DNA from: Kosmotogaceae bacterium UBA1373
GTDB lineage: Bacteria > Thermotogota > Thermotogae > Petrotogales > Kosmotogaceae
DNA: 7,541 nucleotides
Direction: 5' to 3'
NCBI GenBank assembly: GCA_002305955.1
Contig: DBRH01000079.1
Location: 1 to 7,541, forward strand
The translations under genes and the position numbers were made by a program. The notes under the pieces were generated by a model. It was not told the DNA's origin and made no database searches. It worked only from the letters and a program-made list of their open reading frames with translations. This document shows positions 1 to 7,108 of the stretch, one piece after another (positions within the stretch are counted from its first letter, which is position 1; every line of letters starts with the position of its first letter).

Positions 1-584
1 CCCTTTTCGTCCTCGTGCTCCACTTCCTCGTCCGAGAGAACCGTCGAGCATCTTAGACACCAGTTGACTATGTATTTGCCCCTGTATATCAGGCCTTCTT
101 TGTAGAGTTGAACGAAGGATTTTCTGACGGCCTGGCTCAATCGCTCGTCCAGGGTGAATCGCTCCCTGCTCCAATCGACGGAACAGCCCATGGCCTCTAT
201 CTGCTCCCTGATCTTCTGTCTGTATTCCCTGGTCCACTCCCAGGTGGTTTCCAGGAACTTTTCACGGCCGAGTTTCTTCCTGTCGATACCCTTCTTGGCG
301 AGGTTTTTCTCGACGGCGTTCTGCGTGGCGATGCCGGCGTGATCCTCTCCCGGGACCCAGAGAGCCCTGAAACCCTGCATTCTCTTGAACCGGGTCATGA
401 TATCCTGAAGGACGAGGTTGAGCGCGTGACCCATGTGAAGAGCCGCCGTTATGTTCGGTGGCGGTATCATTATGGTGAAAGGCTTTCCGCTACCCTTAGG
501 TTCGAAGTGGCCGTTCTCCTTCCAGCAGGAGTACCACTTCTTCTCCAGGTCGGAAGGACTGTACCTGGTTCCCAGTTCTTTCAT
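1..584 (-). CDS. valS: Valyl-tRNA synthetase, N-terminal part (cut by window edge)
   Basis: Class I aminoacyl-tRNA synthetase that charges tRNA-Val in the cytoplasm. Only the first 194 codons are present; the frame runs open off the left edge, and a full enzyme is usually 850-950 residues. Seen in the sequence: the PPPN motif at residues 41-44 followed by the class I signature HMGH (50-53), then the PGEDHAGIATQ block at about 78-88, and the start of the editing-domain insertion near NWCLRCSTVLSDEEVEH (174-190). The Cys pair 176/179 resembles the CxxC found there in many thermophile-type ValRS. Most ValRS have Thr rather than Glu before DHAG. The ATG at 584 is chosen because AAGGGGG lies 7 bases upstream (598-592) and the N-terminus MKELGTRYSP fits the family. 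It sits 88 bases after the membrane-protein gene and has its own promoter. Identity is very secure. Confidence 0.96.
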   Translation of the reverse strand, partial: MKELGTRYSPSDLEKKWYSCWKENGHFEPKGSGKPFTIMIPPPNITAALHMGHALNLVLQDIMTRFKRMQGFRALWVPGEDHAGIATQNAVEKNLAKKGIDRKKLGREKFLETTWEWTREYRQKIREQIEAMGCSVDWSRERFTLDERLSQAVRKSFVQLYKEGLIYRGKYIVNWCLRCSTVLSDEEVEHEDEK

Positions 585-622
585 AGGACTACCCCCTTGC
601 GAGCTTGCAGCGATTAACAGGA

Positions 623-631
623 ATTATATCA
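623..631 (-). promoter_or_regulatory. Extended -10 promoter of valS
   Basis: Read on the minus strand the bases are TGATATAAT: a perfect TATAAT (628-623) with the extended TG one base upstream. No good -35 is visible 16-18 bases further upstream, which is normal for extended -10 promoters. Predicted start of transcription is near 616, giving a leader of about 30 bases that contains the AAGGGGG ribosome site. Inference from motif match only. Confidence 0.68.
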
Positions 632-672
632 CGAAGTGCCGGAGAGAATGGGGAGAGGTTGTGCATTTGAGG

Positions 673-1419
673 TTAAGCCGGCGGTTCACCGGGCGATTGC
701 TTCGATCGGACGGAGAGTTCCCTTTCTCTTTCGATCTCCTCCTGGAGTTCCAGCACGGTTTTGGGCTCTTCGTAGAAAGTGTAGGCATCTTCGGCGACCC
801 TCACCACCAGGAAGTAGTCCTGTATCCTGGGCTTTCCCACCAGCTTGATGTTCCTGGCGGGCAGAAACATATCCCTCAAAGAGGGATAATACAGATCGCC
901 CGACGATGTGCTCTGGTGGACGGCCACTTCCTCGATATCGCACAGGGGTATCTCCATGTTGACCCGACCGGAGCCGGGTATGTTCACGCTGAAGTGGAAA
1001 CTCCCCTCGTGTACCATGGCGTAGCTCTGGCTCATGTTGACTTTCTCTATTCTCTCGACCCTGCCGAAGGTGTAGAAGAGCGATCGAACCATGTTTCTGC
1101 TCTCTCTCCCGGAGAGGCCCAGCCGCCTTATCATCCTCTCTTTGGGCCTTTCTTCGCCCAGTCCCAGCAGCGCGGTGACCAGGCAGACTATGTCGCCAAC
1201 GAGAAACCCCCCCCTGAAGTTGCCCGTCAACAGGGCGATCGATTCCACGATGATCGGCAACAGAGGGGCGATCACCAGCGATATATAAGCCGCTTTCCGT
1301 CTGAGGACGGTGAAGAGAACGAAGGCGGGGACACACGTCAGGAAGTAGAGGAGCGGACCGAGAAAGAGCCTGGTGGAGGCCGCGACTACGATAATCGCCA
1401 TCGAGAGCAAGGCAATCAC
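673..1419 (-). CDS. Unrecognised membrane protein with four predicted helices and a soluble C-terminal domain
   Basis: I do not recognise this family. Counting from the GTG at 1419 it has 248 residues. Four hydrophobic stretches lie at about 1-20, 22-39, 43-64 and 70-88. Arg/Lys clusters follow helix 2 (RRK, 40-42) and helix 4 (ERPKERMIRR), so the roughly 160-residue tail is probably cytoplasmic. The tail looks folded and rich in beta strand (about 110-220) and ends in a charged stretch, ELQEEIERERE, that may be a short helix or coiled coil. No catalytic motif is apparent. Start is uncertain: the GTG at 1419 overlaps the mnmE stop (GTGA) and suggests translational coupling; a TTG at 1410 has GGGAAG 8 bases upstream; an ATG lies at 1401. 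The open frame extends upstream to 1587, but that part is Arg-rich shadow of mnmE. It is the last gene of the overlapping cinA-mfd-mnmE unit. Protein-coding nature is well supported; function is unknown. Confidence 0.8.
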   Translation of the reverse strand: MIALLSMAIIVVAASTRLFLGPLLYFLTCVPAFVLFTVLRRKAAYISLVIAPLLPIIVESIALLTGNFRGGFLVGDIVCLVTALLGLGEERPKERMIRRLGLSGRESRNMVRSLFYTFGRVERIEKVNMSQSYAMVHEGSFHFSVNIPGSGRVNMEIPLCDIEEVAVHQSTSSGDLYYPSLRDMFLPARNIKLVGKPRIQDYFLVVRVAEDAYTFYEEPKTVLELQEEIERERELSVRSKQSPGEPPA

Positions 1420-2744
1420 TTCCCGACGCAGAAATCGCTGAAGATCCTGTCGAGCAGATCCTCGGTCAGATTCCTTCCCAGAAGTTCGTCGAGGCTCTTG
1501 GCGGCCCTCTCGACGAGCGTGCTCACTATGTCGACAGTCACCCTCTCTTCTATGGCTTCTATCGACTGGAGGAGGTACCGCAGACACTCCTGGAGACAGA
1601 CCCTCTGCCTGGCGCTGACGATGATCTGCTCTCCGATCGATGTCAGGTCGAGGGTCCTTTCGACCATCAGCTCCTCGAGCGATGTGAGGCCCCGTCCCGT
1701 CCTGGCGCTGATTACGACGTCGTAACCGGCGCCGTCGATCTGCCTTATGTCGGACTTGTTCGCGGCTCTGATCACTCTCCTCCCCTCCAGGTCGATTTTC
1801 TGAAGATAACCGGGATCGCCGGCCGGATCGCTGAGAAGTATCAGGAGGTCGGCCTCTTCGATGGCCTTCAGGCTCCTCTGTATGCCCATCTCTTCGATCG
1901 CATCGTGCGAGGCCCGTATTCCGGCCGTGTCGACGACTCTGAAGAGAACGCCTTTTATGTTCAGATCCTCTTCGATTGTGTCCCTGGTGGTCCCGGGAAT
2001 ATCGGAAACGATCGCCCGGTCCCTCCTGAGCAGCGCGTTGAGAAGGGTGGATTTTCCGACGTTGGTCTCGCCCACGATCACCGTCTTGATTCCCTGAGCG
2101 ATCCTCAACCCCTTGCTGGCGCTCTCGATGAAGGCCGAAATACTTTCCGACAGGCCGTCCAGCTTTTCGCCCAGGTCCGTGTAATCGGTCTCGACCTCGT
2201 CGGGGTAGTTGAGCTCGACCTCTATGGTCGCCAGCAACCGGACGATCTCCTCTCTGAAGGTCGAAATCTCTGTGGAGATGCCCTCCAGGTAGCTCCTTCT
2301 GGCCACGTCCAGAGCCGTCTCGCTTCGCGAGGTTATCATCGCGTTTATAGCCTCGGCCTTCGGGAGATCGATCTTGCCGTTCAAAACGGCCCTCCTGGTG
2401 AACTCTCCGGGTAGAGCTTCCCTGAAACCGGCCTCGAGAAGAGCTTCCATCGCCCTGTCGATGATAATCGGATTGCCGTGGAAGGAGAGTTCCGCCATCT
2501 CTTCGCCTGTGTAGGAGGCCGGCGCCTGGAAATACACGAAGAGTATCTCGTCGAGGAACTCCCCCTTGACCTTGAAGGGCGTCAGATAGATCTTTCTGGG
2601 TTTTGGTTTTTCAAGCCGCTCCAGGAGAGGAAGGAGCCTCTCCAGTATCCGCTCGCCGGAACACCTGACCGTCGCGGTCGCGGAAACGCCTCTGGCAGTC
2701 GCCAGGGCGCATATCGGATCAGTGAACAATCTCTTCAGCTCCAA
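1416..2744 (-). CDS. mnmE: tRNA uridine-5-carboxymethylaminomethyl modification GTPase MnmE (TrmE)
   Basis: With its partner MnmG (not in this window), MnmE modifies the wobble uridine (U34) of certain tRNAs using a folate one-carbon unit, GTP and potassium. It is 442 residues, close to the usual 450-460. Seen: an N-terminal folate-binding domain (about 1-120, with VRCSG at 26-30 and AELSFHGN near 84-91), helical domain, then an inserted G domain from about 218 to 365. G1 is GETNVGKST (225-233, including the Asn expected to bind K+), G2 GTTRDT (251-256), G3 DTAG (272-275), G4 NKSD (329-332). The C-terminus FCVGK carries the conserved catalytic Cys. The N-terminal loop reads ATARG where ATPPG is usual. 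Start: TTG at 2744 with AGGAG at 2756-2752, 7 bases upstream; a second TTG at 2729 would give a length nearer to short homologues. It overlaps the 3' end of mfd by 26 bases, so the two are probably co-translated. Identity is secure. Confidence 0.96.
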   Translation of the reverse strand: MELKRLFTDPICALATARGVSATATVRCSGERILERLLPLLERLEKPKPRKIYLTPFKVKGEFLDEILFVYFQAPASYTGEEMAELSFHGNPIIIDRAMEALLEAGFREALPGEFTRRAVLNGKIDLPKAEAINAMITSRSETALDVARRSYLEGISTEISTFREEIVRLLATIEVELNYPDEVETDYTDLGEKLDGLSESISAFIESASKGLRIAQGIKTVIVGETNVGKSTLLNALLRRDRAIVSDIPGTTRDTIEEDLNIKGVLFRVVDTAGIRASHDAIEEMGIQRSLKAIEEADLLILLSDPAGDPGYLQKIDLEGRRVIRAANKSDIRQIDGAGYDVVISARTGRGLTSLEELMVERTLDLTSIGEQIIVSARQRVCLQECLRYLLQSIEAIEERVTVDIVSTLVERAAKSLDELLGRNLTEDLLDRIFSDFCVGK

Positions 2745-5700
2745 GGAATATCTCCTGAAGAACTCTCATCAATCTTCTCTCGGGTACCGGATATATCATC
2801 GTCTTTCCTTCCCTATCGTTCACGATCACTTTCTCTCTCTTCAACCGTATCGAGTTGCGATCGTGGTTCTCGGCGTGAGTCAACACGACTCTCTCGGAAT
2901 GCGCGTCGTACTCCACGGTCTTTATGGCCAGCTTGAAGGCTCCCAGTCTTACACGAGAGGCCGTCAGAAGCGATTCCACCTGTACGGGGAGCTTCCCGAA
3001 TCTGTCTTTCAACTCGGCCTCTATTTCGTCGATCTCTTCCCGTTCCCTGCAGGCCGCTATCCTGCGGTATATCTTCAGCCTTTCGATGGAGTCGGCGACG
3101 AAGGTTTCGGGAATGACCATGTCGAAGGGTATGCTCTTCAATTCCGTATCCACCGCCCTGTCCTGAATATCTACTTCCTGCTCGCCCTTCAACTCTTTTA
3201 GGGCCCTGTCGACCATCTCGCGGTAGAGGTAAAGTCCCACCGAGTTGATATTACCATGTTGCTCGGCACCCAGGAGCGTTCCGAAACCCCTTATCTCCAG
3301 ATCCCTCATCGCCAGTTTCATGCCGCTCCCGGCGCCTGAGAACTCCTTGAGCGCCTTCAGTCTTTCACGCGAGGGTTCGGTGAGTCTCCTGGCGTCGTAA
3401 AGGAAGTAGGAGAAGGCCCTCCTGGTGCTTCTCCCTACACGTCCCCTGAGCTGGTAAAGCTGCGCCAGTCCGTAACGGTGGGAGTCGTCGACTATCAGCG
3501 TGTTGGCGTTGGGCACGTCGACGCCGCTCTCGATTATGGTCGTGCAGAGAAGAACGTCGAGGCTTCCGGTGTAGAAAGACCTTATCGTCCGTTCGAAGGC
3601 CGTCTTGTTCATCTGGCCGTGCGCCATTTCGATGCCGACCTCGGGCAGCAGTTCCCTCAGTCTCAACAGGAGATCGGGCAGTTCGTTGACCCTGTTGTGG
3701 ACGTATATAGTCTGGCCGCCCCTGTTGACCTCCCTCAGGACGGCCGTCCTGATCAGCCTATCGTTGACCGATCCCACGTATATTTCCGGCGTGGTTCTCC
3801 CTGCCGGAGGCGTGGAAATAACCGACATATCCCTCAATCCCGAAATAGACATGTACAAAGTTCTGGGAATGGGCGTCGCGCTCATCGAGAGAACGTTGAT
3901 CTGGAGCCTGAGCTTTTTGAAATGTTCCTTCTGCATAACCCCGAAAAGCTGCTCTTCGTCGACTATCACCAGTCCGAGATCGGCGAACTGAACCTCCCTG
4001 GAGAGCAGCGAGTGCGTTCCCACCACAACGTCTATCTCTCCCTTTTTGAGTTTTCTGAGAAGTCTGCTCCTCTCGTTTTCCGTTCTGTAACGGTCGAGGA
4101 TCTCGACCCTTATGCCAAAAGGGGTGAGGCGGGAGGAGAAGTTCTCGTGGTGCTGTCGCGCGAGCACGGTCGTGGGGACCATCAAGGCCACCTGCTTGCC
4201 GGAGATTACGCTCCTGAAGGCCGCCCTTATGGCCACCTCGGTCTTTCCGTAACCCGCGTCCCCGCTTATGAGCCTGTCCATAGGCCTGCCGCTCTGAAGG
4301 TCCGAAAAGACTTCATCGACGGCCCTGAGCTGATCGTCGGTTTCAACGTAGGGGAAGCTGTCCCTGAAGCTCTTCTCCATCTCGGCATCCCCCGCGAGCG
4401 GTATTCCCCTGACGATCTCCCTGGAACCGTAGAGATTGCTCAACTCGCCGATCAGAGCCTTTACCTCGCGTTTCACTTTGGACTTCTGCCTGCCCCAGCC
4501 GTTACCCTTGAGTGAGTTGAGCTGCACTATGTCGGAATTTCCGACGTATTTGTGGACTCTATCTACTCTTTCGACGGGAACGTAGATCTTGTTGTTGTCT
4601 CTGTATTCGAGAACCAGGTATTCTCTCACCCCGAGCACGTTCTCGATGGTTCTCACGCCTAGATAGCGTCCGATGCCGTACTCCTTGTGAACGACGAGAT
4701 CTCTCTCCTCCAGTTCCGTCCAGTCGACGATCGGCACTCTGGGAATGAACTCTTCCTCTCTCTCCTTCGGCTCTCTCCTGACCGCTTCCAGGGTCTCGGT
4801 CTGTTCGCTGTCGTAGGGCATCAGCGTGACTGCCGAATCCGAGACTACGGTGTAGTCGGCCATCTTCAGGAAGACCTCGGAAGAGACACCCCCGTACCTG
4901 ACGTACAGAAACTTGCGTACCGGTCTGTCGGAAAGGAGCTCGATCGTCTCTCTCTCCCTTCTCGAATACTCGGCGAAGGCTTCGTCTGGCCTGACGAAAA
5001 CTATGGCGTAATCCTTCAGGTAATCGGACAGAATCGTCTGCTTTTCGTAGAATATGCCCGCGATGGTATCCATGGTGTCCATTCTATCCAGGAGCGCTTC
5101 ATCACTTGTGCCGACGGCCTTTTCGGCCATTTCGATTCTCCTTCTGGCTCTCTCTTCGTTATCGCTGGTGTTGAGGCTCTCGGCGGCAGGCGTGATCCAC
5201 GCCCGGTCAAGTCTCTCAACGCTCTTCTGCGTTGAAGGATCGAAGAACCTTATAGACTCGATCTCCCTGTCGAAGGTCTCTATTCTGAGCGGATGGCCGT
5301 TGCCCGGAACGAAGATATCCGTTATCGAGCCCTTGATCGAAAATTCGCCGGGAACGGTGACGTTGAACGTTCTACAATAGCCCATTCTGACCAGGTTCTC
5401 TTCGTCGACCTCTAGTTCTCCTCCCGTGCGTATAGCGGTCGTCAGTTCGCCGAAAACGTCGAGCGGAACGGTCTTTCTGAGAAGGCCGTGGAATGAGCCG
5501 AAGACTTTCTTCAACCTGCCCAGCGAGAGATTGTAGAGCAGCGAGACCCTTTCGGCGCGTATGCGCGGCGAGGTGCCGATCTCCTCGAAGGGAAAGACAT
5601 CGTGAGAAAAGAAGTAACCCTCCTCCTCTTTTCTGGCGTGAACGGCCGCAAAAGATTCGAGCATTCTCTCGGTGGGAAAGATTACGAGCACCCTGTCGAA

Positions 5701-5763
5701 CGAGGAGAGGTTTTTCTCTATCCATGAAACGGGGTCGTTTACCCTGTATAATCTTCTTTCCAA
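2719..5763 (-). CDS. mfd: Transcription-repair coupling factor Mfd
   Basis: Superfamily 2 DNA translocase that pushes stalled RNA polymerase off damaged template and recruits UvrA for nucleotide excision repair. 1014 residues, shorter than the 1148 of E. coli; most of the difference is in the N-terminal UvrB-like region. Domains seen: a reduced UvrB-homology module (about 1-190; the block GEFSIKGSITDIF at 139-151 matches domain 1b), a linker/domain 3 (to about 345), the RNA-polymerase-interaction domain (VVHKEYGIGRYLG, 357-369), helicase motor motifs GDAGYGKTE (501-509), DEEQ (602-605), SATPIPRT (628-635), TTIIESGVDVPNAN (741-754) and QLRGRVGR (771-778), and the C-terminal TRCF domain (about 880-950). 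Motif II reads DEEQLFGV where DEEQRFGV or DEEHRFGV is the rule. Start: TTG at 5763, with GGAGG at 5773-5769 and 5 bases between. It overlaps cinA by 25 bases and mnmE by 26. Identity is very secure. Confidence 0.97.
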   Translation of the reverse strand: MERRLYRVNDPVSWIEKNLSSFDRVLVIFPTERMLESFAAVHARKEEEGYFFSHDVFPFEEIGTSPRIRAERVSLLYNLSLGRLKKVFGSFHGLLRKTVPLDVFGELTTAIRTGGELEVDEENLVRMGYCRTFNVTVPGEFSIKGSITDIFVPGNGHPLRIETFDREIESIRFFDPSTQKSVERLDRAWITPAAESLNTSDNEERARRRIEMAEKAVGTSDEALLDRMDTMDTIAGIFYEKQTILSDYLKDYAIVFVRPDEAFAEYSRRERETIELLSDRPVRKFLYVRYGGVSSEVFLKMADYTVVSDSAVTLMPYDSEQTETLEAVRREPKEREEEFIPRVPIVDWTELEERDLVVHKEYGIGRYLGVRTIENVLGVREYLVLEYRDNNKIYVPVERVDRVHKYVGNSDIVQLNSLKGNGWGRQKSKVKREVKALIGELSNLYGSREIVRGIPLAGDAEMEKSFRDSFPYVETDDQLRAVDEVFSDLQSGRPMDRLISGDAGYGKTEVAIRAAFRSVISGKQVALMVPTTVLARQHHENFSSRLTPFGIRVEILDRYRTENERSRLLRKLKKGEIDVVVGTHSLLSREVQFADLGLVIVDEEQLFGVMQKEHFKKLRLQINVLSMSATPIPRTLYMSISGLRDMSVISTPPAGRTTPEIYVGSVNDRLIRTAVLREVNRGGQTIYVHNRVNELPDLLLRLRELLPEVGIEMAHGQMNKTAFERTIRSFYTGSLDVLLCTTIIESGVDVPNANTLIVDDSHRYGLAQLYQLRGRVGRSTRRAFSYFLYDARRLTEPSRERLKALKEFSGAGSGMKLAMRDLEIRGFGTLLGAEQHGNINSVGLYLYREMVDRALKELKGEQEVDIQDRAVDTELKSIPFDMVIPETFVADSIERLKIYRRIAACREREEIDEIEAELKDRFGKLPVQVESLLTASRVRLGAFKLAIKTVEYDAHSERVVLTHAENHDRNSIRLKREKVIVNDREGKTMIYPVPERRLMRVLQEIFLGAEEIVH

Positions 5764-6974
5764 AGTATCCTCCAGAGTCTCTTGAAAATGGTGTGGGCCG
5801 CTCTCAGCTGAATGGTTTCACGATCGCCTCTGAAACGGTCCGTGTAGCTCCAGGACCTCTTTCCGAAACTTATGGCCGTGCAGACGAGTCCGACCGGTTT
5901 TTCGATCGACCCGCCCGACGGACCGGCGATTCCACTCACAGAAAGGCCTATGTCCGTTCCGAAAACGGCGGCGACGCCGCGGGCCATCTCCCCGGCCGTC
6001 TCTTCAGAAACGGCTCCGAAACTCTCCAGCGTCTCTCTTCTCACCGACAGCAGAGAGGTTTTCACCTCGTTCGAATAGGCGACTATACCACCGGGGAAGA
6101 TGGCCGACACCCCCGGAACGGAGGTCAGGATGGCCGAAAGCCTTCCCCCGCTGCAGGACTCGGCCGTCGAAACCGTCTTTTTCCTTTCGACGAGCATCTT
6201 CACCACAACGTCAGCGAGTTCCTCGCCGATGGTCGTATAGATGTTCTCACCATACTTCTCTCTGAGCAGGACGATGATCTCTTTGAGCTGCTCGCCGTTA
6301 GGGCCGGAGAGTATAACCGTCGGCCCGGTGTAGTATTTGACACGGGTGACGAATTTCACATTCACGAATCTATCCAGCAATTCCTCCAGAGTTTTTTCTA
6401 TCTCGGGTTCGGTTATATCTACAAGCCCCACGGTCCGAGTAAAGGGCGCCGCCGGACGGTTCATGTGTTTGATCGCCTCGGCGAAGACGGCTTTCATCTC
6501 CATCGGGGGACCTGGCAGGACTACTATCTCTCCGGCGCCCATCTTCAGAAAGCATCCCCGGGCGCTTCCTGCGGCGTTGGGCAGGATAGTCGAGCCCTCT
6601 ACGGTATAGGCCTGGCGTTCGAGATCGGCGGGAGCTTTCCTCCTGAAGCGCGATTCGAAGCTCCTCTCTAGACTCCCGTGATAATCGCCATCGTAGATCA
6701 GCGGCCGCCCGGCGTATCGGGCCACCGTTTGCAGGGTTATGTCGTCGAAAGTGCTCCCCAGACCTCCGGTTATTACGAGAAGATCGGCCCTTTCCAGCGC
6801 GCCTTTCATCTCCCGTATCATACATTGAGCATCATCCTGTACCGTAACGATCGACTGGACTTCGTAGCCCATGGCGGTCAGACTCTCGGCCAGGTAACCC
6901 CCGCTCGTATCCTTGACAATCCCCTTCGTTATCTCATCACCGGTGATAAGGATTACAGCCTTCAGATGATTCAA
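5739..6974 (-). CDS. cinA: CinA-family protein: N-terminal molybdopterin-binding-like (COG1058) domain plus C-terminal NMN amidohydrolase (PncC)
   Basis: Two-domain CinA protein of 411 residues, the usual full length. The N-terminal MoCF-like domain (about 1-170) shows TGDEITKGIVKDTSGGYLAE (11-30), ITGGLGSTFDDIT (68-80) and LPGPPMEM (153-160); in characterised relatives it hydrolyses ADP-ribose or related nucleotides. A middle linker domain spans about 175-250. The C-terminal CinA/PncC domain (about 255-400) shows STAESCSGG (269-277), with the Ser of the deamidase signature, FPGGIVAYSNEVK (293-305) and SGIAGPSGG (347-355); this domain converts nicotinamide mononucleotide to nicotinate mononucleotide for NAD salvage. 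Small departures: SCSGG for SCTGG and GSTFDD for GPTxDD. Start: TTG at 6974, with GGAGGT at 6986-6981 and 6 bases between. It is the first gene of the unit, its stop falling inside mfd. NMN arises from NAD-dependent DNA ligase, which gives a plausible link to a repair operon (inference). Confidence 0.95.
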   Translation of the reverse strand: MNHLKAVILITGDEITKGIVKDTSGGYLAESLTAMGYEVQSIVTVQDDAQCMIREMKGALERADLLVITGGLGSTFDDITLQTVARYAGRPLIYDGDYHGSLERSFESRFRRKAPADLERQAYTVEGSTILPNAAGSARGCFLKMGAGEIVVLPGPPMEMKAVFAEAIKHMNRPAAPFTRTVGLVDITEPEIEKTLEELLDRFVNVKFVTRVKYYTGPTVILSGPNGEQLKEIIVLLREKYGENIYTTIGEELADVVVKMLVERKKTVSTAESCSGGRLSAILTSVPGVSAIFPGGIVAYSNEVKTSLLSVRRETLESFGAVSEETAGEMARGVAAVFGTDIGLSVSGIAGPSGGSIEKPVGLVCTAISFGKRSWSYTDRFRGDRETIQLRAAHTIFKRLWRILWKEDYTG

Positions 6975-6992
6975 ATGACCACCTCCAGAGCA

Positions 6993-7021
6993 ATTGTATC
7001 ACCAACTCGCGGGTGTTATAA
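6993..7021 (-). promoter_or_regulatory. Predicted promoter of the cinA-mfd-mnmE unit
   Basis: On the minus strand TGATACAAT (7001-6993) is an extended -10 with five of six -10 bases matching. A weak -35, TTATAA (7021-7016), lies 17 bases upstream. Transcription would begin near 6986, so the leader is only about 12 bases and would start at or next to the cinA Shine-Dalgarno site GGAGGT (6986-6981). The element occupies the same bases as the divergent thiB promoter. Motif evidence only. Confidence 0.55.
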
Positions 7022-7022
7022 T
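6994..7022 (+). promoter_or_regulatory. Predicted promoter of the TPP riboswitch-thiB unit
   Basis: TATAAT at 7017-7022 is a perfect -10, with an extended TG at 7014-7015. A partial -35, TTGTAT (6994-6999), is exactly 17 bases upstream. Predicted start is near G7028, which would place the first transcribed base at the foot of riboswitch helix P1. The location directly before the aptamer supports the call. It overlaps the minus-strand cinA promoter completely. Confidence 0.65.
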
Positions 7023-7027
7023 TGGGT

Positions 7028-7108
7028 GCCGGGGGAGCCCAAGAGGCTGAGAGTGCTTAAGTGCAGACCCCAGGAACCTGATCCGGTTAGTACCGGCGTA
7101 GGGAAGGC
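7028..7108 (+). ncRNA. TPP riboswitch aptamer (THI element)
   Basis: The conserved parts of the thiamine pyrophosphate aptamer are all present in order: GGGGGAGCC (7031-7039), GGCTGAGA (7045-7052), GACCCC (7066-7071), GAACCTGAT (7074-7082) and GGCGTAGGGAA (7095-7105). Helices can be read by eye: P1 GCC/GGC (7028-7030 with 7106-7108), P2 GGGG/CCCC (about 7032-7035 with 7068-7071), P3 AGCC/GGCT (7036-7039 with 7045-7048), P4 CCT/AGG (7077-7079 with 7100-7102) and P5 CCGG/CCGG (7083-7086 with 7093-7096, loop TTAGTA). It binds TPP and normally turns the downstream gene off. It sits directly before a thiamine transporter gene, exactly where expected. Its position at the very start of the predicted transcript leaves almost no RNA upstream of it. 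Confidence 0.95.

Noticed and set aside
1420..1587. N-terminal extension of the membrane protein up to an ATG at 1587
   Set aside because: The added 56 residues are Arg/Glu-rich, non-hydrophobic and fully within the mnmE C-terminus; the membrane helices begin only after 1419.
451..1725. A 424-codon open frame on the plus strand running antisense to valS, the membrane gene and the end of mnmE
   Set aside because: Its translation is low-complexity and rich in Arg, Ser, Gln and His with no recognisable domain, while the minus-strand genes beneath it have clear or coherent protein sequence. It is a shadow of moderately GC-rich coding DNA.
3478..4515. A 345-codon plus-strand open frame inside mfd
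   Set aside because: It is entirely antisense to the conserved helicase motor of mfd and has no motifs or ribosome site of note.
5493..6671. A 392-codon plus-strand open frame across the mfd/cinA junction
   Set aside because: Arg-rich, irregular translation that overlaps two conserved genes on the other strand; a shadow frame.
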